The notes: generated by a model not told the origin, from the letters alone. A stretch of DNA of 64,000 bases from Sabethes cyaneus (GCF_943734655.1 NC_071354.1:175308411-175372410); one strand, 5' to 3'; positions 34,554 through 45,964 are shown, counted from the first letter of the stretch. Made by a program: numbers and translations.

Positions 34554-35510
34554 TTAATTTCTTTTTCTGTAACTCCACTTAACGGGTCTGCCTTGAAGTC
34601 GTCGGCCTCTGTCGGGTTCTCTCCTGAATATTGCTTTCGCTGGCCTCTCATCCGGCATGTTTGCTACGTGGCCAGCCCATCTATCTACATCTTTGCATAC
34701 TTGATATATTTCATGATTCATGCGCCTGCACCACACTCCTTCTAATATGCCGCCAAGACCTCTTCGGTCGCTCTCTTTCAACGTCCACGCTTGTGGCTTA
34801 CCACCGGGAGAATTTACATCTTAAAGAGCGCGAGTTTCGTATAGAATAACAGGCTACGTGACCACAGCCGTAACTTCTCTCAACCGCTTTAAAGTAACAA
34901 GCCCAATGTCTCACCCGCTATTCTGACGCTTGATTTTGAACCATCAAGGGTGGCACGTAAGCACGTAGCCTAATCAGTTTTGTTGGAAAACCATCTTCAA
35001 ACATAATCCGCCACAGCTTATTTCGTTTAACTGAATCGTACGCCGCCTTAAGTATATAAACAAATGGTGAGTCGGCAAACGGAATACCTGGAATTTATCG
35101 ACAATTTGTCGTAAGGTGAACATATGGTCCGTCGAGGAGTCTCCCTCTCGAAAATCACACTGGTATTAGCCATCGAAGATTTCCTGCAAAAGCCACAGTT
35201 GCTGCGTTTGACTCAATGGCGTTTTGGTGAAGTCTCTTTTCGGCAGCTCTAGTATCTCGGTATCTCTCTCTGCTCTGGCGTGCCACAGTTGCAGCCAACA
35301 TGTGAGCTCTGGTATGATATATGATTCTTCTCATTAGTCACTCGCTGGCACTCTGCGTCGAACCACTCACTGGAAGTGGTTGCAGCAGTAGTACCCAACA
35401 TTTCTCGCACTGTAGTACTGATCGCATCCTGGATTTGCTTCCCCTACTAGGTTGTCTCCAACTTCCATCAGTTTTCTGCGGGCAAATGCCCGGTGGGCCC
35501 CAGTAAAAAT
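34554..35510 (-). pseudogene. RTE-like LINE fragments
   Basis: The minus-strand 3' region shows GGILEGVWCRRMNHEIYQVC (about 34755-34695), equivalent to the RTILGGVQ...RRRINHEL region of the 9.5-kb LINE. Blocks of reverse transcriptase and linker follow to about 35510. Badly decayed. Confidence 0.7.
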
Positions 35511-35539
35511 TTCGTCGTTACACAAAATGAGATTTTCCA

Positions 35540-35830
35540 AAATTTTTATTCCAGTTAAACTCTTTCTACGACTCACGAATCTTCAATTGCTGGGGCCCCA
35601 TGCTTTATGAAATCAACCGATTTGATGATTGAAAATTCAGCTTCAATTGGGACTGTTGGGGCCTGGAACTTTAAACCAAAATTTCTATTTCAATTAAACT
35701 TTTTCTATGACTTACGAACGCTCGATTGCTGGGGCCCCATGATCCATGAAATCATGGAAGTAGAGCTGTTGGGGTCCAAGCTCCGAAAATATTACCAGCT
35801 TCAATTCTGAGTATTTAAAAGTAGAATTAG
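35540..35830. repeat. Degenerate tandem repeat, about 141-bp period
   Basis: Two copies (about 35540-35680 and 35681-35825) share a TTTCTACGACT(C/T)ACGAA(T/C) block and TTGCTGGGGCCCCATG. A third partial GGGGCC word starts the array. Confidence 0.7.
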
Positions 35831-35859
35831 TATTTTATCTGCAGTCATTTGATTACTCA

Positions 35860-37680
35860 TAAATATTGAACTGTCGACTCCACACTTAGTTTACTTCAGC
35901 GGCGACGGTCCGTTATCGATCCTGCGCCGAATGCGTTATGGTCCTCCAGTACTCAATCCTGGGCTACCTTTCTTCAAACCCTTCGAACACCAACTGAACG
36001 TGCATCATCCTCGATAGCGCACATCTATGTCTACTCCGAAGTCTACGGCCTCTTCTTGATTCTCTGCTTAAAATAATTTTGGCTACTCTTTCGTCGAGCA
36101 TATCGCATATTTGCATTCAACAGCATATTTGCATTCAGCATAACGGCATATTGGCATTCTTAATACAGATCGCGGTTCATGCGTCTGTGCTACACTCCAT
36201 TTTGCATTTGGCAAAATTTTACGCTAAAACCCCAAGCATTCGATCAGCTTCTTTTAGCGTCCATGATTCATGTCCGTAAAGGGCCACCGAGAGGATTAGT
36301 GTTCTCTAGAGCGTCAGTTTTATGCGAATTTGCAAGCTACGGGACTTCAGCTACCAAATGTAATACCTGCGTTAAGGCCAATTCGCAGCTGCAATTATTA
36401 GTCGTTTTATTTTGCGACTTACATCGTTGTCACGAGGATACCAAAATATATTCAGTTCCTCTTCGGCACCAGCACAATTTGGATTTCCACATCATGTACT
36501 TCGTTTTGGCGGTGTTAATGGTAAATCCCAATTTCTCAATAAATGACCTGAAGGGGTCTTTCCCTGCTCTACTTTTGATCTCGGTGATATCGACGTCATC
36601 TGCAAAATCAAAAAGCACGTGAGGTCTCATCTGCTATTCTGACTCATAATTTTTACTCATCCAGCGTTACATGAATCAACGTAACTAGTTCTGTGGGAAA
36701 ACCATGTCCTAGCGTTAACTGTCACAGCTCATTTCGTTTGACTGAATCATATGCCGCCTTGAAATCCATAAAAATATGATGAGTCTGCAAGTTGTACTCC
36801 CGGAACTCGTCAGTTACTAGACGCAGTGTAAATATCTGATCCATCGTGAGGCGACCCTCATGAAAACCAACTTGATACTCAGCTAACGGACTCAGTATAA
36901 AACACAGGATAGGGAGAACACCTTATAGGCAAAATTGAGCAATCAATGTCCGTCTTTAAAATTATGGGAAATGAGGCCAGTCAACCACCCCTCCGATATT
37001 TATTTTCCTCCCATATTCTGTTCCTGACAATGAGGTGCCGAATTGTTTCGTACAGCTGCTCGCTCTCCGCTTTTAGAAGTTCAGCCAGGATACCATCCTT
37101 TACAGCAACCTTACCGTTTTTCAGCTCACTGATTGCTCTTTTGGCCTCCTCCTGTGTTGATGGCTCCACAGTTTTACCGTCGCTCAAAATTCTTATCCTG
37201 TACCTGCTGATCTTCGTGTTTACTTCTCTATTAAACAGCGTCTGGAAATACTCTTCCACCTGGCTGCTACTGTCGTTTTGTCAGTAAGCAGGTTGCCAGC
37301 ACTATCATTGCACATCATAGACATGGCAAAATTCTTGCACCTGGCCGTTTTGTAGAAACTCCGTGTGTCGTTACTGGCGAACCTCTCCTCTGGACTGGCG
37401 AGAACGTGCTCTTCGTACTGGCGTTTTTAGACGGTGGGTTCTTTTTCCACAGCTCTACCAGGACGAACTAAAAAGATTCGCGCTGAGTCTCGGGCATTCC
37501 TCACATTGGAATCGTGTGAAGAAATTCTGCAGAGGATTCGCACAGAATACCTTGCTTATAGAAGCAGGATTCTTATAGGAGAATCCAAGAGTTTAATTCC
37601 AAGGATAGCTATAACTCGGCACGGGAATCACCTGCACTATGAACTGTTCTGTTCTGACGTGTAGACGCAGTAAGCTACTC
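35860..37680 (-). pseudogene. RTE-like LINE, decayed
   Basis: The minus strand shows FADDVDITE (36610-36585), the catalytic box, and TINTAKTKYMMW (about 36535-36500). Further 5' on that strand is EEYFQTLFNREVNTKISRYR with EEAKRAISELKNGK (37259-37110), the linker between endonuclease and reverse transcriptase. A short GCATATTTGCATTCA tandem (36098-36160) interrupts it. Several stops are present. Confidence 0.8.
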
Positions 37681-37860
37681 ATATATATTGAACTGTTGAC
37701 ATCCTATCATTTATAAAATCAGCTTAACTATTTGATACTTGCAATTTTGCATGTCATTAACCCTATAACTTAAAATCCGCAGAAATATAAAAGGGTGATA
37801 GAGGAGGAAAACGTTATCAGAATGTGGAAAGTCCTCTTCCGGGTTCGCTGAAGGACGGTC

Positions 37861-38235
37861 AGTAAAGAATCAAATATTCACGCTGCGGCAGATCCCCCAA
37901 AAAGTCTATGAATACAGAATTCAACGCACAATTATTTCATTGATTTCAAAGTTGCGTATGATACCATCGACCGTAAAATCATGGCCATTCTAACCTCGCA
38001 GGGGACTTTATCAACGTTATGGTCCCTCATGTGGGCTGTTGAACATGCCGTTACAGGATGTGATGAAACGAGCAACACACAGGCACAATCTTCAGCAAAT
38101 CCAGTTAGTTCGTCTGCTTTGCCAATGAAATGGATATTGTCGATAGAACAACATCTGTGATGGTGGCTGAACAAATCAAAACTCAAAGTAACGAAGATTG
38201 GGTTGAAGAAAAATGCGTCCAAACTAAAGTACCGT
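37861..38235 (+). pseudogene. RTE-like LINE reverse transcriptase fragment
   Basis: The plus-strand translation includes HYFIDFKVAYDTIDRKIMA-like residues (37937-37990), the first reverse transcriptase catalytic region. Stops follow. Its orientation is opposite to the neighbouring LINE pieces. Confidence 0.7.
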
Positions 38236-38399
38236 GAACCGCTAATATGACGCACACGCAAAAAATCTGGTAACTCGGTCCTAATAACGACTGAGTTTGT
38301 TTTGTTTCAAGCATCGAGCCGCTATGCTGCCCGATCTCCCGATACTCAACACTCGACAGTGCCGGAGTGAGTGCCTTTTGTGTTAATTTACTATCATGC

Positions 38400-38630
38400 G
38401 AATATTGCAAACTGGAGCCCCTAATCTCAAAGGCCCGGTGGGCCCTTTGGCTCCCAGTCTGCCCCTGCCCTTCTTTATCGACAGACTTCGCAGCCGGTTA
38501 TTAGAGCCTAGGAAAACTACGGGGCTAGTGTTAACTTTGTAGCAACACCGCCCAGTCGAGATTCGAACCTACAACGACTAGCTTGTTAGATCAGCATCGT
38601 ACCCCTGAGCTAATTGGGCGCGTCCTCGAT
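38400..38630 (-). repeat. tRNA-derived SINE
   Basis: On the minus strand, 38621-38550 folds like a worn tRNA: ends CGCCCAA/TGGGCG, an A-box TAGCTCAGGGG and a B-box GGTTCGAATCT. The tail that follows (ACGGGGCTAGTG, CTTCTTTATCGACAGACTTC) recurs without the tRNA part at 52246-52340. Stem mismatches argue against a functional tRNA gene. Confidence 0.65.
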
Positions 38631-38654
38631 TTGATTTGAATACGTGAGACAACC

Positions 38655-39037
38655 GGGCGCGAATCTTACTTACTACAAGAAAGTGGACCGAGTCGACGAT
38701 TGGTTCTCGGAAGGACCGCATGTCTGAGACATCCGAAAAGTGCCGACCCGAAGCCAGAACGTGGTCGATCTAAGAGCAGGCCTCTCCATTAGGGGTTTTC
38801 CAGGTATGCTTTCATATGTTCAGTCATGCAAAATGGGTAGACATTTGCATTTTACAGATAAGAAGCCGTTTCTTCAACTACAACATCTTAAACGTGCATT
38901 GTTCACACGAAACTAAACCCGACGACGAGAAGGAAATTTTCTATGTGCAGCTGAAGGTAACGTAGGACAGCTATTCGTCACGGGGTATCAAAATAGTGAT
39001 CGGGGATATGAATGCGCAGATCGTTAGGGAAGCAATG
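38655..39037 (+). pseudogene. RTE-like LINE endonuclease fragment
   Basis: Plus-strand frames give NVHCSHETKPDDEKE-like residues near 38895-38940 and KIVIGDMNAQIVREAM (38990-39037), matching the DIKIVIGDMNVQTGREAM region of the LINE at 12.0 kb. A mariner end interrupts it at the TA of 39038-39039. Confidence 0.8.
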
Positions 39038-39039
39038 TA

Positions 39040-39400
39040 CAGGGTGTTCAGTAAGTTCGAATACAACTTTTCATCATTGTGTAAGAGCGGATCATGTGCA
39101 TTCTGTGTATTGGTATTGGTGTCAGCTTTAGCCTTAAGGCTTGTTCGTGACAAAATTTGGACACCCCTAAACACACACAGCTTCGGAAATACATTAACAA
39201 TGAGTGAAATATATTGCATATTTTTTTTGGTTTGTCTGTTCTTTCTGAAAATATAACACTTGTTTATATTACAAGCGCTCGGCGTAAAATGGCGTCGACA
39301 GAAGAGCAGGTGCGAAAAGCAATTGTGTGCGGTCGCAATGAAAATCCGGATCTCTCGTTAAGAAAACTTGCCAAAAAGCTTGGATTTCCCCCAAGCACAA
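39040..39400 (+). pseudogene. Mariner 5' end with transposase N-terminus
   Basis: The element starts CAGGGTGTTCAGTAAG right after a TA in the LINE endonuclease. An ATG at 39291 opens MASTEEQVRKAIVCGRNENP and continues through a DLSLRKLAKKLGFPPST helix-turn-helix start. At about 39400 it is fused in frame to LINE sequence, so everything downstream is lost. Confidence 0.75.
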
Positions 39401-39630
39401 AGATGACGATGTACAAAACGCTAATCAGACCGGTAGTCCTCGACGGACTTGAGACTGTAACTATGCTTACGGAAGACATGCGTGCACAGGTATTGCGAAC
39501 TATTTTTGGCAGAAAAGCCGACTTGCGTGTGTCGAGATGCTCAACGAATTGGCGACGAGTAGCCCCTGACCGAGTACAGTGGAGAGGAATTCTTGACACG
39601 ACAAGAACCATCCTGGCTCTATGCTGTTAG
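39401..39630 (+). pseudogene. RTE-like LINE 3' fragment fused to the mariner
   Basis: KMTMYKTLIRPVVLDGLETV and EDMRAQVLRTIFG match the C-terminal region of the 9.5-kb LINE, followed by VQWRGILDTTR from its 3' end. It shares one uninterrupted frame with the mariner N-terminus (39214-39630). Confidence 0.8.
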
Positions 39631-39759
39631 CCCTACTAGCACAGTTTATTATAAAGTAATTGTGGCAACTGATTAAGAGCCAATTTCAATCACAAATAAA
39701 CTTCTTCAGCTTAAAGTGCAAAAAGTGTGCTGCTTGGAAGGGTTAAATAAACCCAAGCC

Positions 39760-40015
39760 TCGTGTAGCCCACTAGTCCGGCTGCAGCGAAGTTGACTAGA
39801 CTCAGATTATTGTCGTTTGTAGTAGAATAGAAGCCTTCTTTACCAGTAACGGGTCGAAACAACGCTTCCGAATTGTGACATTTGTATCCCCGAGGAATAT
39901 CTTTGTGTCATGTCCTTGTCCTAGTCCCTCGCTAATTTTGGTAAAATATTTTTTTATCACCGAAATCGACCTTAACAAAGTGTCGCTCGTCATAAATGAA
40001 ACACACAGTCACCAG
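39760..40015 (-). pseudogene. RTE-like LINE endonuclease scrap
   Basis: The minus-strand translation has KIFLGDTNVTI and FDPLLVKKAS, a decayed copy of the IVIGDMN...F-type endonuclease block. Only about 80 residues remain. Confidence 0.5.
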
Positions 40016-42159
40016 ATTGGTTAATATAAAATATTGAAAACAAATTGTAAATTGATGCACATGAAAGTTTTGTATTCACGGGTCACGGCTACTTATGGAT
40101 ACCACAGAAAATTTTAATACCGTAAGAACGGGGAAGATTGGTGAAGGAAGGTAATAACTACCATGCGTCGCCTCTATTTCTTCAAAGACATACCACCATA
40201 ATCCAGCACCTAGAAAACGAAGACGTCAGTAGACCAGAAAATACTTTCGCATGTTTTCAACTAACCGCTTGATGGCCGATGTTCGCGTGTACGTTAGACC
40301 CCCGGCACAGGCTTGCGATATTATTATCATCCTTTAAATTTCGTTTCCAACAGTGTGTACCTACTAATATAAATTAACTGTTACGTCAGTGCCACGGCGA
40401 GGGTATAAAATAAATCCTCTTCCACTGGCACCTTAATTATTGTGTTAAAACGAAGAGAATGTTCGCTCTATAATTGTTTACGTTCAAAATAATGCTGTTT
40501 AGTATGGGATTCGAATAACCCAGGCTTCAACTGTGCAACTGAAGCCACCCGGTTTAATGAATAACTAACTTGGCATCTTATTTGCATGATTGTTTATTTT
40601 CACATATGCAAGAGAAAATATTTCCCACCGCGGCAATGTAAATTTCGGCAGTATTTATTTTGCCAGGGTATGTATGTAGGCACGGTGAACCTTTGGCAAC
40701 GACATTCAGTGACGCATCGTGACGCTCTCATGGCATGCTTCAGCAACCGCCCAACCAACCGACACAGGGCGGGGCAGCCGTTCCATAACGGCTTTGTTTA
40801 GGTTTTCCTTAGACCGAGTTACTGCCTGCCTGTCGCATACACAAGCATCTGAAAATGTTCTCCTGAGTGGATAATTTGTGCATACGTATGAATCTCTAAG
40901 ACGGAATAGTTTTGATTGAAAAGATACAGCTTGTTTTATTCGATCGTATAGGACAAGCGTATTTTGGCAGTATCTTGGCTTGGCTGTATACAGTTTTAAT
41001 TACATTCCGCAGAAACTCGCATATGTTAGCTTGATATTAAATTTTCAAGTAGGTTGTTGTGCTAATTTATTGCTCTGTTACCGTTTTGTTGCGATTGCAC
41101 TTCGTTGGAGGTTAACTATTAAACTGCAACTACAAACGACGTCGAACATTCTACCGTGTAAAAAATACTTGAGTATGTGTTCTTTATTTTATTGGTATGA
41201 ATTCACCCTCATTAGACTTATCAAGGCATTAATCAGCACGGAAACTAAATCCTCTGCATCTTAGGTCTACTGAATAAATCAAAATTAATAACTGTAAACC
41301 ATCTCATTTCAGTCACGATACGCTATGCAAAATTCATTTCGGCACCTGCAACATTGTTCCCACGCATCTCATTTTTCATTTTTCCACGCGGCTTATAAAT
41401 CGCATCGCGTTTTCCAACCCGTGGGCGATTTTTCAAATACGAGAGCAGCACTGGTTGACTTGTTGGTTGACTTCTATAGTTTTAGAAGGCGTTTCCCGCT
41501 CAATTATAAAGGGATTGATTTCTAACACATACTACATTTAAAACTAAATACTGTTAACCCGATTTATCAGATTTCAAAGTCATAATACTTACCTCTCGAC
41601 GGATGCTAGGATCTGAACACGTCGATCGTAGTCCGAATTAATTTCCAGTCACAACGGGTCAAACGCGCTTTCGCCAACCGACCCCACATACACATTTCAC
41701 CCGATTTCATCTGAAATGATGAAGATGACGATGGTTGCCTCCGCGATTTTAGTTATGTGCATCATGTTTGCTCTCAAAAAAGACGTTTATTTTGACTTTC
41801 ATAGCATTATAAATGTGGTATTTAAGTTATTAACTGGTTAATTTACACCCGTGTTGACACTTCCCATTTCTTGCGGTTTGCTACGCAACCAGTGAGGCAT
41901 GATGCCGGCCGGGATTGATTTATTAGCCTGGCGTACACTTTTTCCAGTAGCTTAGCGGAGGAGGAGGAGACCGGAGGCGTGGGATTATTTGATTTTGATT
42001 AACGCTCAAAGCAAAGAGTTTTCATTAGATTTCACGGTCGCACACGGACTGTTTCTAAATTGTTTTGGTAGAATTGGTAATTGATTCAATTGCTTCATTA
42101 TGATTTTGGCACAGAAGTAAGGCCAACTTATCGTAGCTAACAGTGGTATAATTTAATTG
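40016..42159. other. Dpr intron 2, central part, nothing recognised
   Basis: Over 2 kb without a recognised element. 40670-40830 and 41930-41960 are richer in GC. Being free of transposons in such an invaded intron, it might hold conserved regulatory DNA, but this is only inference. Confidence 0.3.
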
Positions 42160-42465
42160 GTTTCGCTTCCAGATTCATGGGCCCAATATATGTCGTATAC
42201 AATAATATCACGCTGCTGGGCCACCAAGCGATACTTTAACCGTGTCTGTAGCGATTTTCGAGCGTACAACCATTTTCTGTATAAACAGTCTTCTCTACGA
42301 ATGCAAGGGCACCTTTGCAGAAATTGGAAGAAGTTCTGGTCATTTGTCAACACTAAGAAAAACGAAGACGGCCCGCCTGTTGATCTGTTTCTGGACGATC
42401 ATAAAGCGAATGTTGCTCGCGATAAATGCAACCTCTTTGCTACACACTTCAGGCAGGCTTTAAAT

Positions 42466-42710
42466 CTAAAAATAAAAAATAAGAAAACTTATCCAATTTA
42501 ATTCTACTATGTGTATTTTATTCACGACAGATACGTATTTCGCCTACGACTTGCAGGCTTCCTCAGTGTCTGTTTTCGAACTCGAACTCGTTTAGTTCGA
42601 AAACAGACACTGAGGAAGCCTGCAAGTCGTAGGCGAAATACGTATCTGTCGTGAATAAAATACACATAGTAGAATTAAATTGGATAAGTTTTCTTATTTT
42701 TTATTTTTAG
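42466..42710. repeat. Perfect inverted repeat, 117-bp arms, 11-nt loop
   Basis: 42466-42582 and 42594-42710 are exact reverse complements; the loop is CGAACTCGTTT. Each arm carries one copy of the hammerhead-like motif (see 42606-42650). The host LINE words CTTCAGGC and CTTTAAAT appear on both sides (about 42448-42465 and 42741-42757), as if part of the host were duplicated. Confidence 0.95.
42606..42650 (+). ncRNA. Hammerhead-like ribozyme motif, copy 3 (best)
   Basis: Stem I is GACA (42606-42609) with TGTC (42647-42650). The core is CTGAGGA (42610-42616) and GAAA (42635-42638). Stem II is GCCTGC/GTAGGC with an AAGTC loop (42618-42634). Stem III is ATACGTAT, followed by C42646 as the expected cleavage position. 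This is the type I minimal hammerhead layout known from Penelope-like elements and retrozymes. One extra A (42617) between the core and stem II departs from the consensus. A mirror copy lies on the minus strand at 42526-42570. Activity is unproven. Confidence 0.5.
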
Positions 42711-43048
42711 GTTTCGTATTCTACTAAGACGCTCCAAAAACTTCAGGCTTTAAATCGTTTTCTTGTTTAGGCTGATGATAGGCGCAACGTTCTAAACTAT
42801 CAAAGAATTTTGCCATGCTCCAGATCTAAAGTGCTCGAGATAATTGTGAATGACGCTTTATTCGCTAGCTGTCAACACTACATTTCCTCAGATTAGCATG
42901 ATTTTTTCCAAAACGTTCAGTCTCCACGAATCTTGTCGAGTTCGTTTCGTTCTGCCCGCACAACATGAATGAAGGGGAGCAAATTGATGCAGTGTATACG
43001 GACCTGAAAGCAGTGTTTGATCGGATGAATCATGGCATCCTCCTTGTA

Positions 43049-43242
43049 ACACACTTAAATTTTTAACCGAACATCGTATTTTTTTGACGAAATTAGAACT
43101 GCTGAACGCTAAAAATTTCGGCAATGGATATCAACGTTTTCGGACCTTTAGTAACGTTTGGCATCATCGAAATTTTTACCGAACATTCAGCAGTTCTAAT
43201 TTCGTCAAAAAATGCGGTGTTTGGTAAAAAAAATTTAGTGTG
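43049..43242. mobile_element. TA-flanked MITE in the CR1-like LINE
   Basis: TA lies at 43047-43048 and 43243-43244. The two ends match over about 58 bp as an inverted repeat (ACACACTTAAATTT... with the inverse of ...AAATTTAGTGTG; shared GACGAAATTAGAACTGCTGAA-type core), leaving a short middle. No coding capacity. Confidence 0.8.
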
Positions 43243-43890
43243 TAGGCTGGGAATTTCCGCACCATTTGGCAAGTGGTTACACTCGTACCTAACACACCGT
43301 AGGCTGAGTGTGAAGATCGGATGAAAGTTTTCCGAATCGTTCAGCAACATCTCTGGTGCACCACAGAGGAGCAATATTAGACCCCTCCTTTTTTCTATTG
43401 TTATAAATGAACTGTCAGCTCTCTTGCCACTAGGCTATCGGTATTTTTATGTCAACGATGTAAAAATCTTTAAGGTAATTAAAATGAACTCCGACTGCAT
43501 TGAACTACAACACTTTGCGGACAAATTTGAAGATTGGTATTCGAACAACATGCTTACCGTCAGCATCTCAAAGTGCTTCGCCATCTTATTTCACCATAAA
43601 AATAAGCCTATAGCTTTTAGTTACCACATGGTGGGAAATTTGTTACGCGTCAGATACGTGATCTTGGTGTCGTTCTGGATAGCGTACTAACTTTCTGTAC
43701 ACTACAACAACGTTATTTCCAGAGCCAATAAGCAACTTGGAATTCAGATCAATGATCTGGTGTCCATATCAACAAATTTGGAACGCTAGAATCGAAGCAG
43801 TACAGAAAAAATTTCTACGGTAGATGCTTCGCGCAATCTACCATGGCGCGATACCAGAAAGCTTCCGCCATACGTTGCCGTTTGCTTAAT

Positions 43891-44110
43891 TTCCATTAAC
43901 TGGCCTGACGTCTTATGACAAGGCCTGCGTAGCATAATTTCTCCATATATTTCGGTCCATGGCATGCCCAACGTATCTGTCCAATTTTAACCACTTTCTG
44001 AATACTGGGTTCGCCATAGAGACGCGCGAGCTCGTGGTTCATTCTTCGCCTCCGTATACCGTTCTCCTGCACGCCACCAAAGATGGTTCTTATTACCGGG
44101 CGTCCCAGCT
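43891..44110 (-). pseudogene. RTE-like LINE 3' fragment
   Basis: The minus strand reads RTIFGGVQENGIRRRRMNHE followed by LARLYGEPSIQKV, the conserved C-terminal region of the RTE-like LINEs here. The larger part of a similar element lies at 45965-47720; they may once have been one copy. Confidence 0.8.
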
Positions 44111-44400
44111 GGAGTCCAGCGCCTCTATGGTTCAAAGGTACAAGTACCAGCGAACCACATGCCCTGGCGGGTGTTGTGGGTTCGAATCTGGTTATAATCT
44201 CAGCTTACAGCTTGGTTCGACTCATGCACCTTCCAGCATTGGGCAAAAGGTAGGAGTCAAAATGACTACTTGTCAAGCATAGCTACCAATACCCCCCCCC
44301 CCCTTCCTTTCCGCTCTTCCCCTCCTTCACCAAAAAATTTTCATTTCTTTCCCCTACCGCCCCTCATCAATTGTAGTACCATCGTTTCAAAAAATATTAC
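44111..44400 (+). repeat. tRNA-derived SINE with poly-C tract
   Basis: A-box-like TGGTTCAAAGG (44128-44138) and B box GGGTTCGAATC (44177-44187) are followed by a body shared with the right arm at 53307-53450, including a C run (44289-44301) and TTTCTTTCCCCTACC. It ends near a TTTCAAAAAATATT sequence. Confidence 0.65.
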
Positions 44401-44429
44401 TCTATTTTTATCGTGGTCAGTTTTTCGCA

Positions 44430-45958
44430 AATTGGACAAAATGACGTCATCCGAAATGCAACGTCGCGAATTTATTTTACGCAAGCACCTGGAAAATTCT
44501 CAAATCTATCATCATGGATGATGAGACTTACGTCAGCGCAGACTTCTGGCAGCCTCCGGGGCTACTGTACTTCACTGTACATGATTGGGCCAGTGATCTG
44601 CTCATGTGGCAAACAGAGTGCGCCGTTCGTGACTACCGGGACTGTAAACGGGCATATCTACGTCAAGGGGTATCTACAGAAGCGTCTGTTTCCAATGCAC
44701 TATGGTCCAGAAAGCGATTTTAGACGGACAAAAATGATTGCGCCTAAACGGAATATTCTAGCTCAATGAAGTGTTCGGCAACTTTTTGAATGAAAAAATG
44801 ATGCATCTTTTGAAAGGGTCGTCCAATATTCAGATGATACCATAACAACAATTCATGTAATAATTTTTTAAATAACTTTGTTTTCCATTTCTTAGTTTCA
44901 AAACATTAAAGATAGATTAATTTCACATAACTTTTCTAAACATTTCAAATTTCTAACTCTTAAGTATTTTCAGCAGTGGACGTTTGTTTATGGACGACCC
45001 GTTAAACCATATTTCCGCATTGCAATGAGGTTTAAAAAGGTGTGGCAGATGAAGACATTTGATGGTATTAGTAGCGAAAAATCAGAAAACGACGTCAAAC
45101 TACAGAAACAAACCGCGTCGGACAAAGGGGTTTGACGTCACGCTTCATCGTGATTGGTCGATTTACGATTTCACTCACACCATGATGAAATTTCTTCATT
45201 GCACTAACAACACTTAACCAACATTGCCACACCTGTGTATATCACATTAGGCTACTTCCACTGTTGAAACAATACGAGGGCCCTACGATCTTCTGGCCAG
45301 ATCTACACTCAAAATAAATTTCACGTCGAAATCATAGGAAAAGTTATGTGAATATTTTCCATCCAGCTTTTCCTGTAATATTTACGTGATTTTCGGGTAG
45401 TTCGCACGCATACTAATGCGTTAATGTGAAAATCAGATAGATGTTATTATTTTTCCCAATAACAATCAGCTGAAAGTCACGTAGTCCATGTAGAGAAATT
45501 TACGTGATTTTTCACGTGGAAAGGACGTGTGGATTATTTTGAGTGTAGCTTCGTGCCACTATTTAACGGATGCCATGGAGTGGTACGAAGCCAACGGGGT
45601 TACTTTCGTACCCAAGGACAAGAACCCCCTCAACGCACCGGAACTAAGGCCCAAAAATACTGACCTATTATGAAGCAGGCACTACGGAAGCGTCCCAAGG
45701 AGATTAAATCTGAGGAAGACATAAAGAAAAAGTGGGTTTCCGTACAGAAAAAGCTACAGCCAGATGATGCACAAAACTTTTTGAGTGTAGTTAATCGTAA
45801 GGTGCGAGCACACGGTTATGATATTAAAGTTGAATGAAATAAATATGCCAAGAGCTTACTAATAGGTTAAATTTGATTGTCTGAAAGTTTGAAAAGGATC
45901 GGTCAATTAGGCAATTTTCTACAGCGTTTCATCTGTGATGCAATGTGTGGGACACCCT
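44430..45958 (+). pseudogene. Internally deleted D37E-type mariner with nested MITEs
   Basis: Plus-strand transposase pieces: MTSSEMQRREFILRKHLEN (44451-44500) is joined by a deletion directly to MDDETYV (44514-44534, first catalytic Asp) and ADFWQPPG. After insertions come FWPDLASCHY (split at 45303) and EANGVTFVPKDKNPLN, then KSEEDIKKKWVSVQKKLQP. The element ends GGGACACCCTTTA at 45946-45958, the inverse of the terminus at 6936-6950. Between the catalytic blocks, 44765-45235 is inserted DNA with at least two inverted-repeat pairs (GGGTCGTCC/GGACGACCC; GGTGTGGCA/TGCCACACC). Stop codons are frequent. Confidence 0.8.
45306..45545. mobile_element. TA-flanked MITE splitting the mariner frame
   Basis: The ends are CACTCAAAATAA and TTATTTTGAGTG (perfect 12-bp inverted repeat), flanked by TA (45304-45305, 45546-45547). 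Removing 240 bp and one TA rejoins the mariner codons for FWPDL and ASCHY without a break. Each half carries an ACGTGA/TCACGT word. Confidence 0.9.
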
Positions 45959-45964
45959 TTAGTA

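Larger units (their letters stand above)
42160..43890 (+). pseudogene. CR1/T1-like LINE, interrupted and inactive
   Basis: Plus-strand blocks run in order. NWKKFWSFVNTKKNEDGPPV and KCNLFATHFRQA (42318-42460) come before the reverse transcriptase, then QIDAVYTDLKAVFDRMNHGI (42983-43040) and FGKWLHSYLTHRRLSVKI (43266-43320). A worn catalytic region FYVNDVKIFK (43445-43475, YADD lost) and NMLTVSISKCFAILF follow. Two insertions split it: a perfect inverted repeat (42466-42710) and a TA-flanked MITE (43049-43242). Confidence 0.8.

Noticed and set aside
38550..38621. tRNA gene on the minus strand
   Set aside because: It has A and B boxes, but stem mismatches and a SINE tail shared with 52.2 kb make it a SINE head.
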